Origin: Cristatella mucedo
Lineage: Eukaryota; Bryozoa; Phylactolaemata; Cristatellidae
Assembly (NCBI GenBank): GCA_009760855.2
Contig: WPIO01000037.1
Coordinates: 3,589,501 to 3,653,500, forward strand
DNA length: 64,000 nt
Direction of reading: 5' to 3'
The position numbers were made by a program, and so were the translations under genes. The notes under the pieces were generated by a model. It worked only from the letters and a program-made list of their open reading frames with translations, searched no databases and was not told the origin of the DNA. This document shows, piece after piece, positions 23,405 through 33,259 of the stretch (positions are counted from its first letter, which is position 1; every line of letters starts with the position of its first letter).

Positions 23405-24185
23405 CAGGAATCTTGACCCTGTGGTTAGTGGTAATTTGCACAGTGTCAGCGTGCATAAGCACACAAAGGATAAATCACAACGACCAAGCAAATGATGAAG
23501 GAAACAGGTGTGCTTTTAGGTTATTTGTTTATGTCGTTTAGCCAGGGGATGTCAAAACGTCAGTCGGGAGTAAATTCCGCGTTTTGATAGTATGCGAACT
23601 GAAGGAAAGGCCCTCAAAGGATGTGAGGTTACATCAAGGCTATTTACTACGCGATTTAAGTCAGACATAGGAGTAGTTTGATACCTTGGTTAGTGGATAT
23701 GGTTCTGATAGGTAGGCTGGTGCCAGAGAGTGAAGGAACCTACAAGTGATTAACAAAACCTTGAATTAGTTTCTCTGCTTGATGGATAGCCAGTGGCAGT
23801 CTGGGAGAAATGGTGCGATGTGGCAACTACGTCGCTAACGACAGAAAAGCCCGGATTTGTGCACCAACTTTAAGCTTAGGTCAAAAGACCTTTGAATTTA
23901 AAGTCACAGAAGTCTAGAATGGAGTCATAAATGCAAGATCAACTTGGCTGCCTAATCCTTGCCCAAGCCGGCCATAATTTTGGAAATTTAGTTTAGCTAA
24001 AAGTAGGCATTTTTGGCTTTGGAGCTAAGGCGGTCATCTAATCGAAGGTCACCTTTTTTAAAACAGGGGTCCCAGACTGCGTAAAGACACTGCGTGAGTT
24101 TTGCTGGCAGAGCCGGTTTTGAGCGCTAAGCTTTCCAATATCTGAGTCACACTAGGCTTGTCCATAGCAAGTAAGTTGATTTTTT
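23405..24185 (-). mobile_element. LINE-A, old 5'-truncated copy
   Basis: The minus strand retains landmarks of the LINE-A 3' half in order: TTACTTGCTATGGACAAGCC near 24170, then TTATGCACGCTGACACTGTG near 23440. Indels and substitutions are heavy, making it one of the oldest copies. The tail and terminal stem are lost. Confidence 0.75.
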
Positions 24186-25229
24186 TGTCATTTGATTTTT
24201 CGCTTTCATCTTCCATTTAGGCGACCCTAGAGGAGCATCTAGCCGAGGTCACTCACCTGGTAGAGCTCTCTACGGGGGGGATGTGTACTCATTCATATTG
24301 CCGGGTATTTTGATAAGATCGGCGAAGCAATTGGTCCGAACAGCCAATCATTCGATGATCAATCATGATCGGCGGAAGTCCGAGCTTTCAATCAGTCGAT
24401 GCTGTCGTTTGGCTACGCATAGTTGCTAGTGCTAACGATTTATAGACGCGTACGTATTTTCTTAGTAATGGTTTTTAATTTATAAAGTCTTACATGTAAT
24501 CTTTAACTGATTCACAAAATGTGCATTTTAAAATTGGCTTGTACGTGTTAAAATGTATTGCTAAGACTTATTGCTTGCATTGTACTTGCTAAGACGTATT
24601 GCTCACGGGTTTTCGCTTTTTCAATGCCGAGTGCTTTTAACGGGCTTCTAACTTGGTTTATTATTGAGGGTTTCTTGTGCTCGCGCGCATGCGATCGAGA
24701 AGGAATGCGTCTTCTTCCGGAGTCAGTCTTTAAACACGGTCAGTGGTGTGTTGCGTTGGTTTGAAACCGGTGCGGTCACCTTGAGCGACGCTGCTCCGGT
24801 CGGGGAGGCGTCGTCGTTGCTGCAGCTGCTCCGGGCCTGCTCAGCTTTGCGTCGTCGCTCTATGCGGCATGGTCTTTAAATTCCAGCTTGATCATCGTGC
24901 AACCCCAATTTTTTGAGACCACACGCTAGGAATAGTAGGAATACTAATGTTAAAAAAATATTTGTGTATAGCTTCCTATTTTAGGAGCTCTGAACGTGTT
25001 AGAAAGAAACCATGTCAATTGGTCAGTGATTGACACACCGCACAATCTAAACGTAAAAGCACACAAAAGGACGATCCGCGATGTAGTTCTAGTTAAATTT
25101 TCATCTTGCTGTACATATATATATATATATATATATGAATTTATGTATTCATTATTTATAATTATATAAAGTATTTTACCATGTACGAGCCTCCTTTTGT
25201 CCAGAATTTGAGGTCAGATAATCGAGAAA
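24186..25229. other. No gene recognised; short (TA)n at about 25115-25136
   Basis: AT-rich DNA with a short pure TA run and a small G run near 24270. Open frames at 24558-24879 are short and unsupported. Confidence 0.35.
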
Positions 25230-26154
25230 CGGCTTATGCGTGGGAGGTTAGTTTTTGCTTTAATATTTCGCTTAACCACGTATCTGCTTTCAATGCCACT
25301 CAAAAAATATGAATTGGTCGCCAAAACGTATTCGATAAGCTTTCTTTGTCAACACAAATTCGAGATTCCACAGACTCGGAAAGAGGTGGCGCACAAAACG
25401 GTGCACAAAATGGCGCACAAAACCTAAACCGATGGTCATTCTCCGACGTAAAACAGTCAAAAGAACAGATTATAAAAGGATCGAAAGTCCTTGAAACTCA
25501 CGAAAAGGCTTCGATGAACAGCTCAGGAATGAAAGTATGATTTTCACAGGTGTTTGGCTGCCGACCGGGAGGTCATTTGAAAGAACCTGCCTTGCTCGAG
25601 TTTGATTACTTCAGGGGGCATTTAAAGGACGAAGTTAAGAAAGTGGCGGCTGGCATGAAAACTAAGCTGACAGTTATCCCAAGTGATCTGACCAGTCAGT
25701 TGCAGCCTTTGGATGTAAGCGTCTATAAGTAGTTCAAAGTGTCCTTACGAAAATAATTTGACCAAACGGATAATGGGCCAGTCGGGTGACCACTTGACTC
25801 CAGTAGGAAGAATCACGAAGCCATCCATTATTCAGGTCTGTCAGTGGGTGATGAAGGCCTGAAACAGTGTGAAGCCAGAGACTAGTCAGAGCTTTCAAAA
25901 GATGTGGCCTTTCTAACACGATGGACGGAACAGAAGACGATGCAGTCTATCTATGAAGAGAGTGGTGACGACGACACTGATGATAGCGAAGTTTCCACCA
26001 AATTTCAAGCCTGTCACATGAACGAGAAAGATCTTGGAGAGGGTATCATCACCACTCCCGATGCAGAAGATAGTTATAGTGACACGAGTGAAAGTGTTCG
26101 TTTCATTCGGTTATTGAATGAAAACAGTTTTTCAAGAAATTGGTTCAGAAATTT

Positions 26155-26157
<3 letters not shown>
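25230..26157 (+). pseudogene. pogo/Tigger-type transposase relic
   Basis: Plus-strand frames give the third part of a DDE transposase domain of the pogo/Tigger group: G-C-R-P-G-G-H-L-K-E-P near 25560, D-Y-F-R-G-H-L-K-D-E near 25600, then V-I-P-S-D-L-T-S-Q-L-Q-P-L-D-V near 25675-25720. In intact relatives the D-S-F-R-x-H motif carries a catalytic aspartate. Here the ORF is split by stops and frameshifts and the N-terminal DNA-binding part is largely gone. An acidic, Asp/Ser-rich C-terminus (25950-26100) follows. The partner copy is at 57041-57600, minus strand. Such enzymes excise and insert DNA at TA dinucleotides. Confidence 0.75.

Positions 26158-26205
<48 letters not shown>
26158..26205. 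repeat. (TA)n microsatellite at the pogo relic edge
   Basis: A pure TA run between the transposase relic and the module at 26206. The inverted partner locus has a TA-rich run in the same position. Confidence 0.95.
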
Positions 26206-26209
<4 letters not shown>

Positions 26210-26430
26210 GAACTGATGAATATAGGTATATGTGCATTAATTGGTGTAGCCCTACCGTGCCGGGGCTGCGAGGGGTATCCGCGACTCCCGGTTCAGGAAC
26301 AGGGACCACACGGCTTCCAAACAGGAAATGGTGTCCGAGACGCACAGCCGCCGCAATGGCGTCCTTTCCGTGCGTGCAATGCCAAGGTCGGCTAGGCAGG
26401 CTTCATTATCGGGTAACCAGCGCCAAAGGA
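26206..26430 (+). repeat. 225-bp module shared with 56695-56905
   Basis: GGTGTAGCCCTACCGT, TTTCCGTGCGTGCAA and GCAGGCTTCATTA occur in the same order in the reverse complement of 56695-56905. The module follows the same pogo relic and TA run in both places. It may be a non-coding end of the transposon or a separate repeat captured with it. Confidence 0.75.
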
Positions 26431-26587
26431 CGCCGACCTTGAAGGCCACTGCCGCTGCCGCCCGGTAGCCAGCGGTCAGGAGAGACCGGACTATGACTCG
26501 GTTTGAACCTTCTTCCGGGCTGCCACCACCAAAGCATCTTCGCTACCGTCAAACGGTACCGTCACATCAACGAAGACCGCTTCGGTG

Positions 26588-26698
26588 TCGTTTACATATA
26601 CTAACTAAAGTGAGAACGTTCGTCTTTCCCTCCGTCACGCCGCAGGATGGTGAACTTGTCACGGGGCAAGATGGCGCAGCGTTTTCTCCCGTGACCAG
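26588..26698 (+). mobile_element. Possible second Helitron 5' terminus
   Basis: CATATACTAACTAAAGTGAG, then AACGTTCGTCTTTCCCTCCG, parallels the block at 22397-22475, including a shared ...GGCAAGATGG... stretch. The following (TA)n removes any further alignment. Confidence 0.3.

Positions 26699-26788
<90 letters not shown>
26699..26788. repeat. (TA)n microsatellite
   Basis: About 45 uninterrupted TA units on the right of the candidate Helitron terminus. Confidence 0.97.
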
Positions 26789-26790
<2 letters not shown>

Positions 26791-27269
26791 CATGCCAATC
26801 TCGTGTTGAATAGAGCATCAGGGTATTGCCGTGTAAAGACTACTATAAATTATTGCTCTGAATCCACTTAATTAGGATACATACTGATCGCCACTCAAAC
26901 GTAGCCATGGATTGAGATTGCAAAGACCTTGCTGCACAAAGTGCATATTTTCTAGATCGATCCTTCAGTAGTTCAGGAAATGTGCAAGACAATCAATGTG
27001 CAAATTAGCGCCGGAGCTCACGGTGTCGAGAAAAAACCAAGGATAGCACAATAATTTGATCCTTAAATTACGCTGAACTGGGTTAACGGTACACGATAGC
27101 AAACGTAAAAAGATGAGCAGACCTCATAAGAGACATCAAGAGCACGATAGAGATCAAAGCCGGCCATTGAGTTCTTACGCAAAGAATCTAACCTATTCGG
27201 GAGCTTCCTTGGGCATTCAACAATACAGCAAAAATATCGTAAGGTAATTCAATGGCATTTTTGATCTAA
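26789..27269. other. No gene recognised
   Basis: AT-rich non-repetitive DNA between a microsatellite and a LINE tail. No supported frame. Confidence 0.3.
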
Positions 27270-28045
27270 CAATTATAATAATACATTGATATAGCGCTCC
27301 CAGATAACTCAAAACTTTTTCTAGGCACTTCACACTTGCTGCAAGGGAAACACGATTGAATGGTTAGTGGTAGCATACGCATATTATTCATTTGTATAGC
27401 GCCACAAGAGAATTTAATCTCTATTCGGGCGCTTCACGTATGCCTCGGGGCTCGAGCCCACGACCTCAGTCAGACATTGGTCGGGGCAAGCAACTTAACC
27501 GCTGGGTCAAACCAGCGCGGCAGCATGCTAAATGACAACCACATAACACATGGTTAGGGGTGAGATGCACAGGGTCAGCATGCAAATACGGTTAGTGGAA
27601 GCATGCATAGTGTCAGCATGCATAAGCACAAAAAAGAAGAATCACATGGACCCACTAAATGCTGTGACAAATAGATGTGTTTTAATTTTCTTTTTAAATG
27701 CGGTCAAGTCAGGGGATGTCGTGATGCAAGTCGGGAATGAGTTCCAGGCTTTGGGAGCCTACGAAATAATGGCACGGTCTCCAGAGGATTAGAGGTTTGT
27801 ACGAGGTATAGTTAAACACTTGGATTCCAAAAAGTGGATGGAGCGATTCTCAGCCTGGTTGGGGAGTAGATCTGATGCTGGATGCTGGAGCCAAAGAATC
27901 AAGGGACCTGAACGTTAGTGAAAAAACTTTGAAGTCGGTGCGTTGCTTGACTGAAAGCTAATGCAGGTCGGCGAGAAGTGGTGTAATCTGGCAACTGCGA
28001 TGCTCACGACAGATGAGCTAGCTGCAGATTTTTTGCACCAACTGT
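27270..28045 (-). mobile_element. LINE-A, 5'-truncated, split by a SINE-1
   Basis: On the minus strand the C-terminal coding remnant (28045 to about 27720) and the 3' untranslated region run to the terminal stem and an ATTATTATAATT tail at about 27270. The SINE-1 at 27388-27520 interrupts it: the LINE segment GTTAGTGGTAGCATACGCAT is followed by the SINE tail, and LINE resumes at GGCAGCATGCTAAATGAC. Confidence 0.85.
27388..27520 (-). mobile_element. SINE-1 nested in LINE-A
   Basis: On the minus strand: GCTGGTTTGACCCAGCGGTT (A-box region), AGGTCGTGGGCTCGAGCCCC (B-box region), then AAGCGCCCGAATAGAGATTA, AATTCTCTTGTGGCGCTATA and CAAATGAATAAT. This is one of the cleanest copies. AGCATACG and AGCATGCT at its flanks may be a diverged target duplication. 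Confidence 0.85.
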
Positions 28046-28150
28046 GTAGCAGCAGAAGAGCCTCAATGGCTGTCACCATAGCTTGCAGTGGAAAAAAAAG
28101 ATCGCACACTGCCGGACTCGAACCCACGATCCGGGCCGTGAAGAGCGAAC
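28046..28150 (-). mobile_element. SINE-2 fragment
   Basis: The minus strand shows the B-box region GTGGGTTCGAGTCCGGCAG, the body GTGTGCGATC and the CTGCAAGCTATGGTGACAGC / TTGAGGCTCTTCTGCTGC end. It joins the LINE-A copy at about 28046, so it was probably inserted into it. Confidence 0.7.
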
Positions 28151-29491
28151 GAGTCCTCTCATTGGTCAAGACCCCAGGAAAAGACAGGGAATCTCTGCCC
28201 AGATCTCGCTTCGAAAGACGTGGCGTGAGGCATTCAGTCTTTTCCAGCTTGCGTGCGTGCGTACAATATCGACTGTGTTGCCGATCCTGAGCGTCCGTCT
28301 GCCGCACCGTGCAGACGTCGGCAGACGCAGGTCCGCAAGAACGCGAGCCGCTCTTTGCCCACGGAAAAAAGGGCCGGACGAGGAAAGGCTCAGGAAAGGT
28401 CCATCAGCACTCGCCATCGTGCTCCGGCGGTTTCGCCGTCGTCGGCGACATATCGAATGAGTATAGTCGGTGCGGTTCGCCAAAAGGCGTTCGCTCGGCC
28501 CTTCGCCGCGTGTCAGAGCCTTCCCCCCCCCCGAACCCGACGCGTCGAGCCAGCGCAGCCCGAGGCAGCAGCAGCAGGGGCAGCAGCAGCAGCTGCTGCT
28601 CGAGCGCCACCGCTAGCGCCAGCTTTCGCAGGAGAGCGATTACGACCGACGGACGCGCTCGTTCTGCGAGTTTATCCAGACAAGTCCGCTCTTTGCAAAA
28701 TGCGCCCCGCGGGCGGGAAGCGACCGAGCGCCACTCGCTCGCTCCGCACTCGCTTCGCGAGCCGTGCGGCGATCGATGCCAGTCGGCAGCCGCCGCCTCT
28801 CGAACCCTCCGGTCGAGTGGCGCGGTCGACTTGTCGCGATATCTCCCAAGGGTCGATGCGAGCGCGGCGAGCGACGCATCGGCGGCTCGTGGAGAGCGCC
28901 GGAGTGCCTCGATGGCACAGTGGCGCCCGAGCGCTCTCGTGCCTCGATGGCACCCTCCCCAATGATGACGCCACCTCGCCGGCGCGCTCAGCCGTCGAGC
29001 TCGTAGGTCTTGGACGACCCGCGAGCTCGGGGGCACCCAACGGTCGCACCCAACGGTCGCGGTCGGTCGCACCCAACGGTCGCGCGAGAAGCGAACTCGG
29101 GGCGAACGCAGGGCTTCGAGGTCCGCTCGTCCGCCCGCTCGTCGGATTCCGAGCGGCGCGCGGCGGCATCGATCGAGATTCGACGACGACGACGACGTGC
29201 CGTCTGCTTCGACCCGCGCGGCGTCGGAGAGCGAGAGGGTGGCTAATTGCCTTTCGAATGCTCGCACCACCGTTGAGCGCCAGTTCAGCGGAGAGAAGCG
29301 ACAAATATTGACATTGCAGCCAGCGACTTTGCCCGTCGCTGCTGCGGTCAAGGCGTCGCTTTCACACTCGCAGCCACCATAGCTGCTTGCGCCGCGGATA
29401 ATAAATATGCCAGTCTAGCTCGCGGCCGCCGCCGCGAGTTCAGTTCTAGCTTCCTGGCGGGCGGCCTCGCGAACGCGCATGCGCCTCGTTC
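28151..29491. other. CpG-rich block downstream of the LHFPL gene
   Basis: Very GC- and CpG-rich, with large overlapping frames on both strands (plus 28253-29311, minus 28404-29351). Their composition (Arg, Ala, Ser) and mutual overlap suggest none is real. Short tandem CACCCAACGGTCGC units lie at 29035-29076, and GTGCCTCGATGGCAC recurs near 28905 and 28940. The 3' untranslated region of LHFPL should fall here on minus; no clear AATAAA was found. Confidence 0.4.
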
Positions 29492-29733
29492 TCAAGCCTT
29501 GGCTTGCTCGCCGCCCTCGGGACAGTCGCTCGGCTCCCAGGGCGGATAGTCGACGTAGTGCGACAGCACGGGACAGAAGGCGCACAGCGCCGTGCCGGCG
29601 ATGGCCAGTGCGTAGCTCCAGCCCATGTGGCACGAGCCGCTGTAATAGATGCCCGACTCGTCGCAGGCGCCCTTGGCCACGGGCGAGTCGAGGCCCACCG
29701 GATATATGAGCAGGCTGGTGATCAGCAGGATGA
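29492..29733 (-). CDS. LHFPL: LHFPL-family tetraspan protein, coding exon 2 (last)
   Basis: Encodes residues 281-360 of the predicted 360-residue protein and ends at TGA (29494-29492). The acceptor reads CACATTTTGCAG then TCATCCTG. One base from exon 1 (G) plus TC makes Val281, so the phase closes exactly. The segment holds the rest of helix 3 (I-L-L-I-T-S-L-L-I), then Y-P-V-G-L-D-S-P and an outer loop with Cys304 and Cys315. Helix 4 follows (G-W-S-Y-A-L-A-I-A-G-T-A-L), then a short hydrophilic C-terminus. The Y-P-x-G-x-x-S-P turn, the loop cysteine pair and the G-W-x-Y start of helix 4 are LHFPL hallmarks. Members of this family are membrane partners of channels or receptors in vertebrates (for example LHFPL5 in hair-cell transduction, LHFPL4 with GABA-A receptors). 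The role here is unknown. Confidence 0.88.
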
Positions 29734-29944
29734 CTGCAAAATGTGAAAGCAAAGCTCGTTCGCGCACGGCAGAGGCGACTCCGAGTGCCCCACGTGACTG
29801 GAAGGCCCCTCCCCCTCGCCCTTTTGCCCCCCCCCCCCCCCCCCCCCGCCGGCGGTGCGTCGCGGGGGGGGGGGCGGGCCGCTTGACGCGGCTGGAGTGC
29901 CGGGACGAGGCGGGAAGCGTCGCCTCGAGCGCTGCCGACGCGGG

Positions 29945-29987
29945 CGATCGTTCAGGCCGCAGGGTGGCACGGCGGCCTGAACGATCG
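29945..29987. repeat. Perfect 16-bp inverted repeat in the intron
   Basis: CGATCGTTCAGGCCGC at 29945-29960 is matched by its reverse complement at 29972-29987 around an 11-base loop. A further partial copy, CCTGAACGATCG, follows at 29990-30001. It could form a hairpin. No function is evident. Confidence 0.9.
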
Positions 29988-30606
29988 AGCCTGAACGATC
30001 GGCCGAGCGCTTGTGCTTGCCGCCGCCCTGAAGCCGAGCGCACGCGAGCCACCTCTCGCTCCCACCGGCGCCGTCGCTGAGATGGCCACCCGGTTGAGCC
30101 GAACACCAGAAGACTGCCGCCGCGGAAGACGCATGCCCGGACGTTGGGCGCGGGGGGGGGGAGCGTCCGTGACGTGGCTCGCGTAAAAATACGGAGCTGC
30201 GCCTGAGGCCGTGCACGCTGGGTCCGAGCTCGGATAAAGAAATTCGCCTCGTATGGGTAACGGCTCCACACCGTCGGGGTCACGGGCCCGATCACAGGCA
30301 TCGTATTGTATCGATTGAGCTATCGAGACGCCCCTTCGCTGGGCGCTCGACGCTCAAGCGCTTTTCAGCCTCGAGCTTTAGCTTTGCACTTGCGAAGGGA
30401 ATCTCGCGTTTGCGGTAATTGCCGATTAGGCGCCACGCTTCAGACATCGAGCGCAAGTAGCGGTCGGCTGTCGGACAGCGTAAAAAGAAATCTTCACAGA
30501 GCGACGGCTGAGAGCAACGGCGGCCGGCCTCTGCTGGCGATTTCTTCTCAGCCGTTGCTCTCAGCGTCTGCGATACGTGGCGTTCCGCCAGTCTAGCATC
30601 GGCAGT

Positions 30607-30945
30607 GCATCACCCAGCGGCGGAGCCAGCATTTTCATCTAGGTGGCAAAACCAGCAAACGCTTTCGTCGGTGCAAGACCCGCAAGATTTTCAACTAGGC
30701 TGTGCCAGACCCACCATTAATGAAGCACTGTGGCGTAAAATCATAAAGCTTCTTCTGGGGCATAAAATCATAGCGTTTATTCGACACCAACTCGGTGTTC
30801 ATTTATTTTAATTAAAGCGTTGTTTCTTTCTTGGTGACGGTCGCGAGGCATTTTGTAGGAGAAGGGGACGGCCCAGCTCGCTGTCCCCGCTGCAAGGTGG
30901 GGGGGGGGGCAGCGAATGCCACCTGGCTCTGCCACTGGCGTCACC
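30607..30945. mobile_element. hAT-type MITE with near-perfect 8-bp target duplication
   Basis: The element spans 30615-30937 (323 bp). Its ends are inverted repeats: CAGCGGCGGAGCCAG on the left, and CAGTGGCAGAGCCAG reading inward from the right (13 of 15 match). Flanking 8-mers GCATCACC (30607-30614) and GCGTCACC (30938-30945) match at 7 of 8. An 8-bp duplication and CAG-starting termini are typical of hAT transposons. No transposase is present. A G run lies near the right end. Confidence 0.8.
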
Positions 30946-31795
30946 TATCACCCACGTTCGCTATAGCGCCGAGATCGATAATTCGTCATTTTACGGTCGA
31001 TATTCACAGAACGAGCTCCCCCCCCCCCCCGAATCTGAAACGATCCAATAAACGTCGTCGAGCTCAGCGCACCGCCGCTATTAACGGTCGGTAAGCTTCC
31101 TGCTTTTACAATCAAACAAAATGTAGCGCAGGTGGAGGCCGCGCTTGGCCACGCCCACCTGCGGTCGAAGACATTAAGCGAAGCGTCATCCGCGCTAGCG
31201 GATCGCCTGCGGTCGGCAGGCGATCGTCAAACTAGATGTCAACGTTCGACGGCGGAAGCCAAACGCCCCAGCGCGCGCGCGAGCGAGCCGGAGACTGAAG
31301 ACGGAAGCGGCGCCGAGACGGAAAAAGGACGGCCGGTCGAAATAAAGCTTCCGCTCGCCGCGCGGCGCTAGCGTTCCAAGGGCCGAGCCGCCCGCTCGCC
31401 GCGCGGCCGCCGACTGCTAGCGGCTGCTTCGGTGGCGGTGACGCACAGCTTCGCGCCTGCGACCTGTAGGCTGCGAGGCTCAGTCGGACGACGAAGGAGG
31501 AGGTCAAGGAGGTCAAGCGATAAATTAGCGTAAGCGAACTCTGGCAGAGCCGAGTCGTCCAAGGAAAAGCAGCGAAGGCTACAGCGGCGGCGCTAGAAAT
31601 CTGAGCGAGGGCGAACCGCCTCGGGAAACCTCTGCCGAAAGGGAAGTGCTCAAAACAACTTGCAATCCCATCCTAAAGAGTCCTCGGACAGAGGACGAAC
31701 GCGCAGGTCGTGGGAATGCGAACGCCGGGAGAGAAAGTGCAGAGAGTGATGGAAATGCCACGCCGAATCGAGCCCAGCTACTTGAACTCGGAGGC

Positions 31796-31860
31796 TTCCA
31801 CTATTCATTAGGCGAAGTGAAAGTGAAGCGATTCCACTATTCATTAGGCGAAGTGAAAGT
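31796..31860. repeat. 36-bp tandem duplication in the intron
   Basis: TTCCACTATTCATTAGGCGA... is repeated with a 36-bp period. The second unit is identical as far as it goes (29 bp). Confidence 0.9.
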
Positions 31861-32126
31861 TCGCTCAGTGAGTTTGAGCGAGAGTGGGAGGGACTGCGAG
31901 TGCGCACGACGGCGACGCAGCGGGGAAACTCCTCCGCAGAGCGACCTACGCGCTCAAGATAAACGAGGAGATGCCTAAATATATATGTAAAAGTGGATGC
32001 AAAGACTACGATTGTAAAGCAACAAGCTTGGAGAAATAAAACGCCAGTAGTAAGCGAATGGACGGCAACAAGGAGCGATTGAAAGACAGAGGTGGGCACA
32101 ACGCAAGGACATGACAGTAAAAGCAG

Positions 32127-32159
32127 GAGAGAGAGAGATAGAGAGAGAGAGAGAGATAA

Positions 32160-32213
<54 letters not shown>
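32127..32213. repeat. (GA)n microsatellite in the intron
   Basis: GA dinucleotides with ATA interruptions, followed by a pure run. On the gene's sense strand this is a CT-rich tract. Confidence 0.95.
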
Positions 32214-32217
<4 letters not shown>

Positions 32218-32418
32218 GTTCGCGAAATGCCGACGCAGAAAATGATGGCTAATGGCGCCCACAAATGAGAAGTAGCTAGCAGCGGTGGCTGCAGCGGCAG
32301 CGATCGACCTGCGGCGGCAGGCGTTCGCCGGTGGAGGCACGCTCTCTCACGCTAGCTCTCGCTCATGCACGCTCGCGCAAGAAAGAAACCGAGAGGGAGA
32401 GGGCGAGCAAACACTCAC

Positions 32419-33259
32419 CGGCAAGGAGCTGAAAGTAGCCTGCCGCGAGCGACAGTCGCCTTTTGTGCGGCTGTCCGACGCAGAGGCAGAAGGCTGCCTG
32501 CAGCGAGGCGACGGCCAGCACCGTGCACCCGGCGACGTACGTCAGCAGTGCGGTGCGCCACGACAGCGACGGAACGCCGCCCAGCGACAGCTGCTCGCCG
32601 TAGTACGCGCACCACTCGTCCGCGGCGGCGCCGCCGCTGTCAACGCCGCCGCGAACACCACCACTGCCCGCGTCGGCGGCGGCGGAGGGCTGCTGGACGC
32701 AATAGTTGATGACGCCGAGCGCCATCCGCCGCGGTCGGCCGCTGATGAACCAGTAGGGCTGAACGAGCGCGAACGCGCACACGCCAAAGACGAACATGGA
32801 CAGGAGCGTCCAGAGCCAGGCGAGTGGCCGCCCGAACGGCTCGCGAGGCGGCGGCTTGTCACCTCCGTCCCGAGTGCCAGCGCTGCCGCACTGATCTCGG
32901 TCCATGCTGGAGCAGCCCGCCGCCGCCGCCGCCGCCGCCGCTGCCCAGGAGCCGCACGCACCTCTACCGCCACCACCGCCGTTCGCCGGCGTCCATCGAG
33001 TCCAGCTGCGTCCGGACGCGGCGGTGGACGCCGATTGCGAGCCGCAGCTCGGAGCGCCGCCGTACTCACTCGCCGAGTCGTGCGGCGGAAGGAGCATGAT
33101 GTCGCGAAAGTAGCTGCGCCACAGGCTGCCTCCCGCCGACGCCGAGACGGCGGAAGCGGCAGACGACGGCGCCTTGCGCGGCGGCGACGCACGGCGATCC
33201 TCCGCCGATTCGGCGGCTGGGGCAGGGGCGGAGGCGACGTACGAGTGATGGCGTGTCAT
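32419..33259 (-). CDS. LHFPL: LHFPL-family tetraspan protein, coding exon 1
   Basis: Encodes residues 1-280 plus one base of codon 281, ending at the donor G|GTGAGT. Residues 1-145 are Ala/Ser/Gly/Arg-rich and look disordered. Helix 1 is about 146-167, ending in the family motif Q-P-Y-W (167-170). The first outer loop holds N-Y-C (Cys187) and E-W-C (Cys217) and then P-S-L-S-W. Helix 2 is about 236-261 and helix 3 starts near 269. Known family members are usually about 200-250 residues with a short N-terminus. The upstream ATG (33259) makes a 145-residue extension, whereas Met119 (ATG at 32905, context AGCATGG, a strong start site) would give 242 residues. GTGAGTACGG inside the extension near 33067 could also be a donor, so the 5' structure is uncertain. 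Which LHFPL member it corresponds to is unresolved. Confidence 0.85.

Larger units (their letters stand above)
29734..32418 (-). other. LHFPL intron, phase 1, 2,685 bp
   Basis: It begins with the consensus donor GTGAGT (32418-32413) and ends with TTTTGCAG (29734). Joining the flanking exons keeps one frame through 361 codons including the stop. It contains a hAT-type MITE, a (GA)n array, a 36-bp tandem duplication, a 16-bp-stem palindrome and several C or G runs. Plus-strand frames inside it have no support. Confidence 0.85.

Noticed and set aside
28253-29351. Overlapping 352- and 315-residue frames on opposite strands
   Set aside because: Both are compositional in a CpG-rich block. Neither shows domains or splice support, and they overlap each other almost completely.
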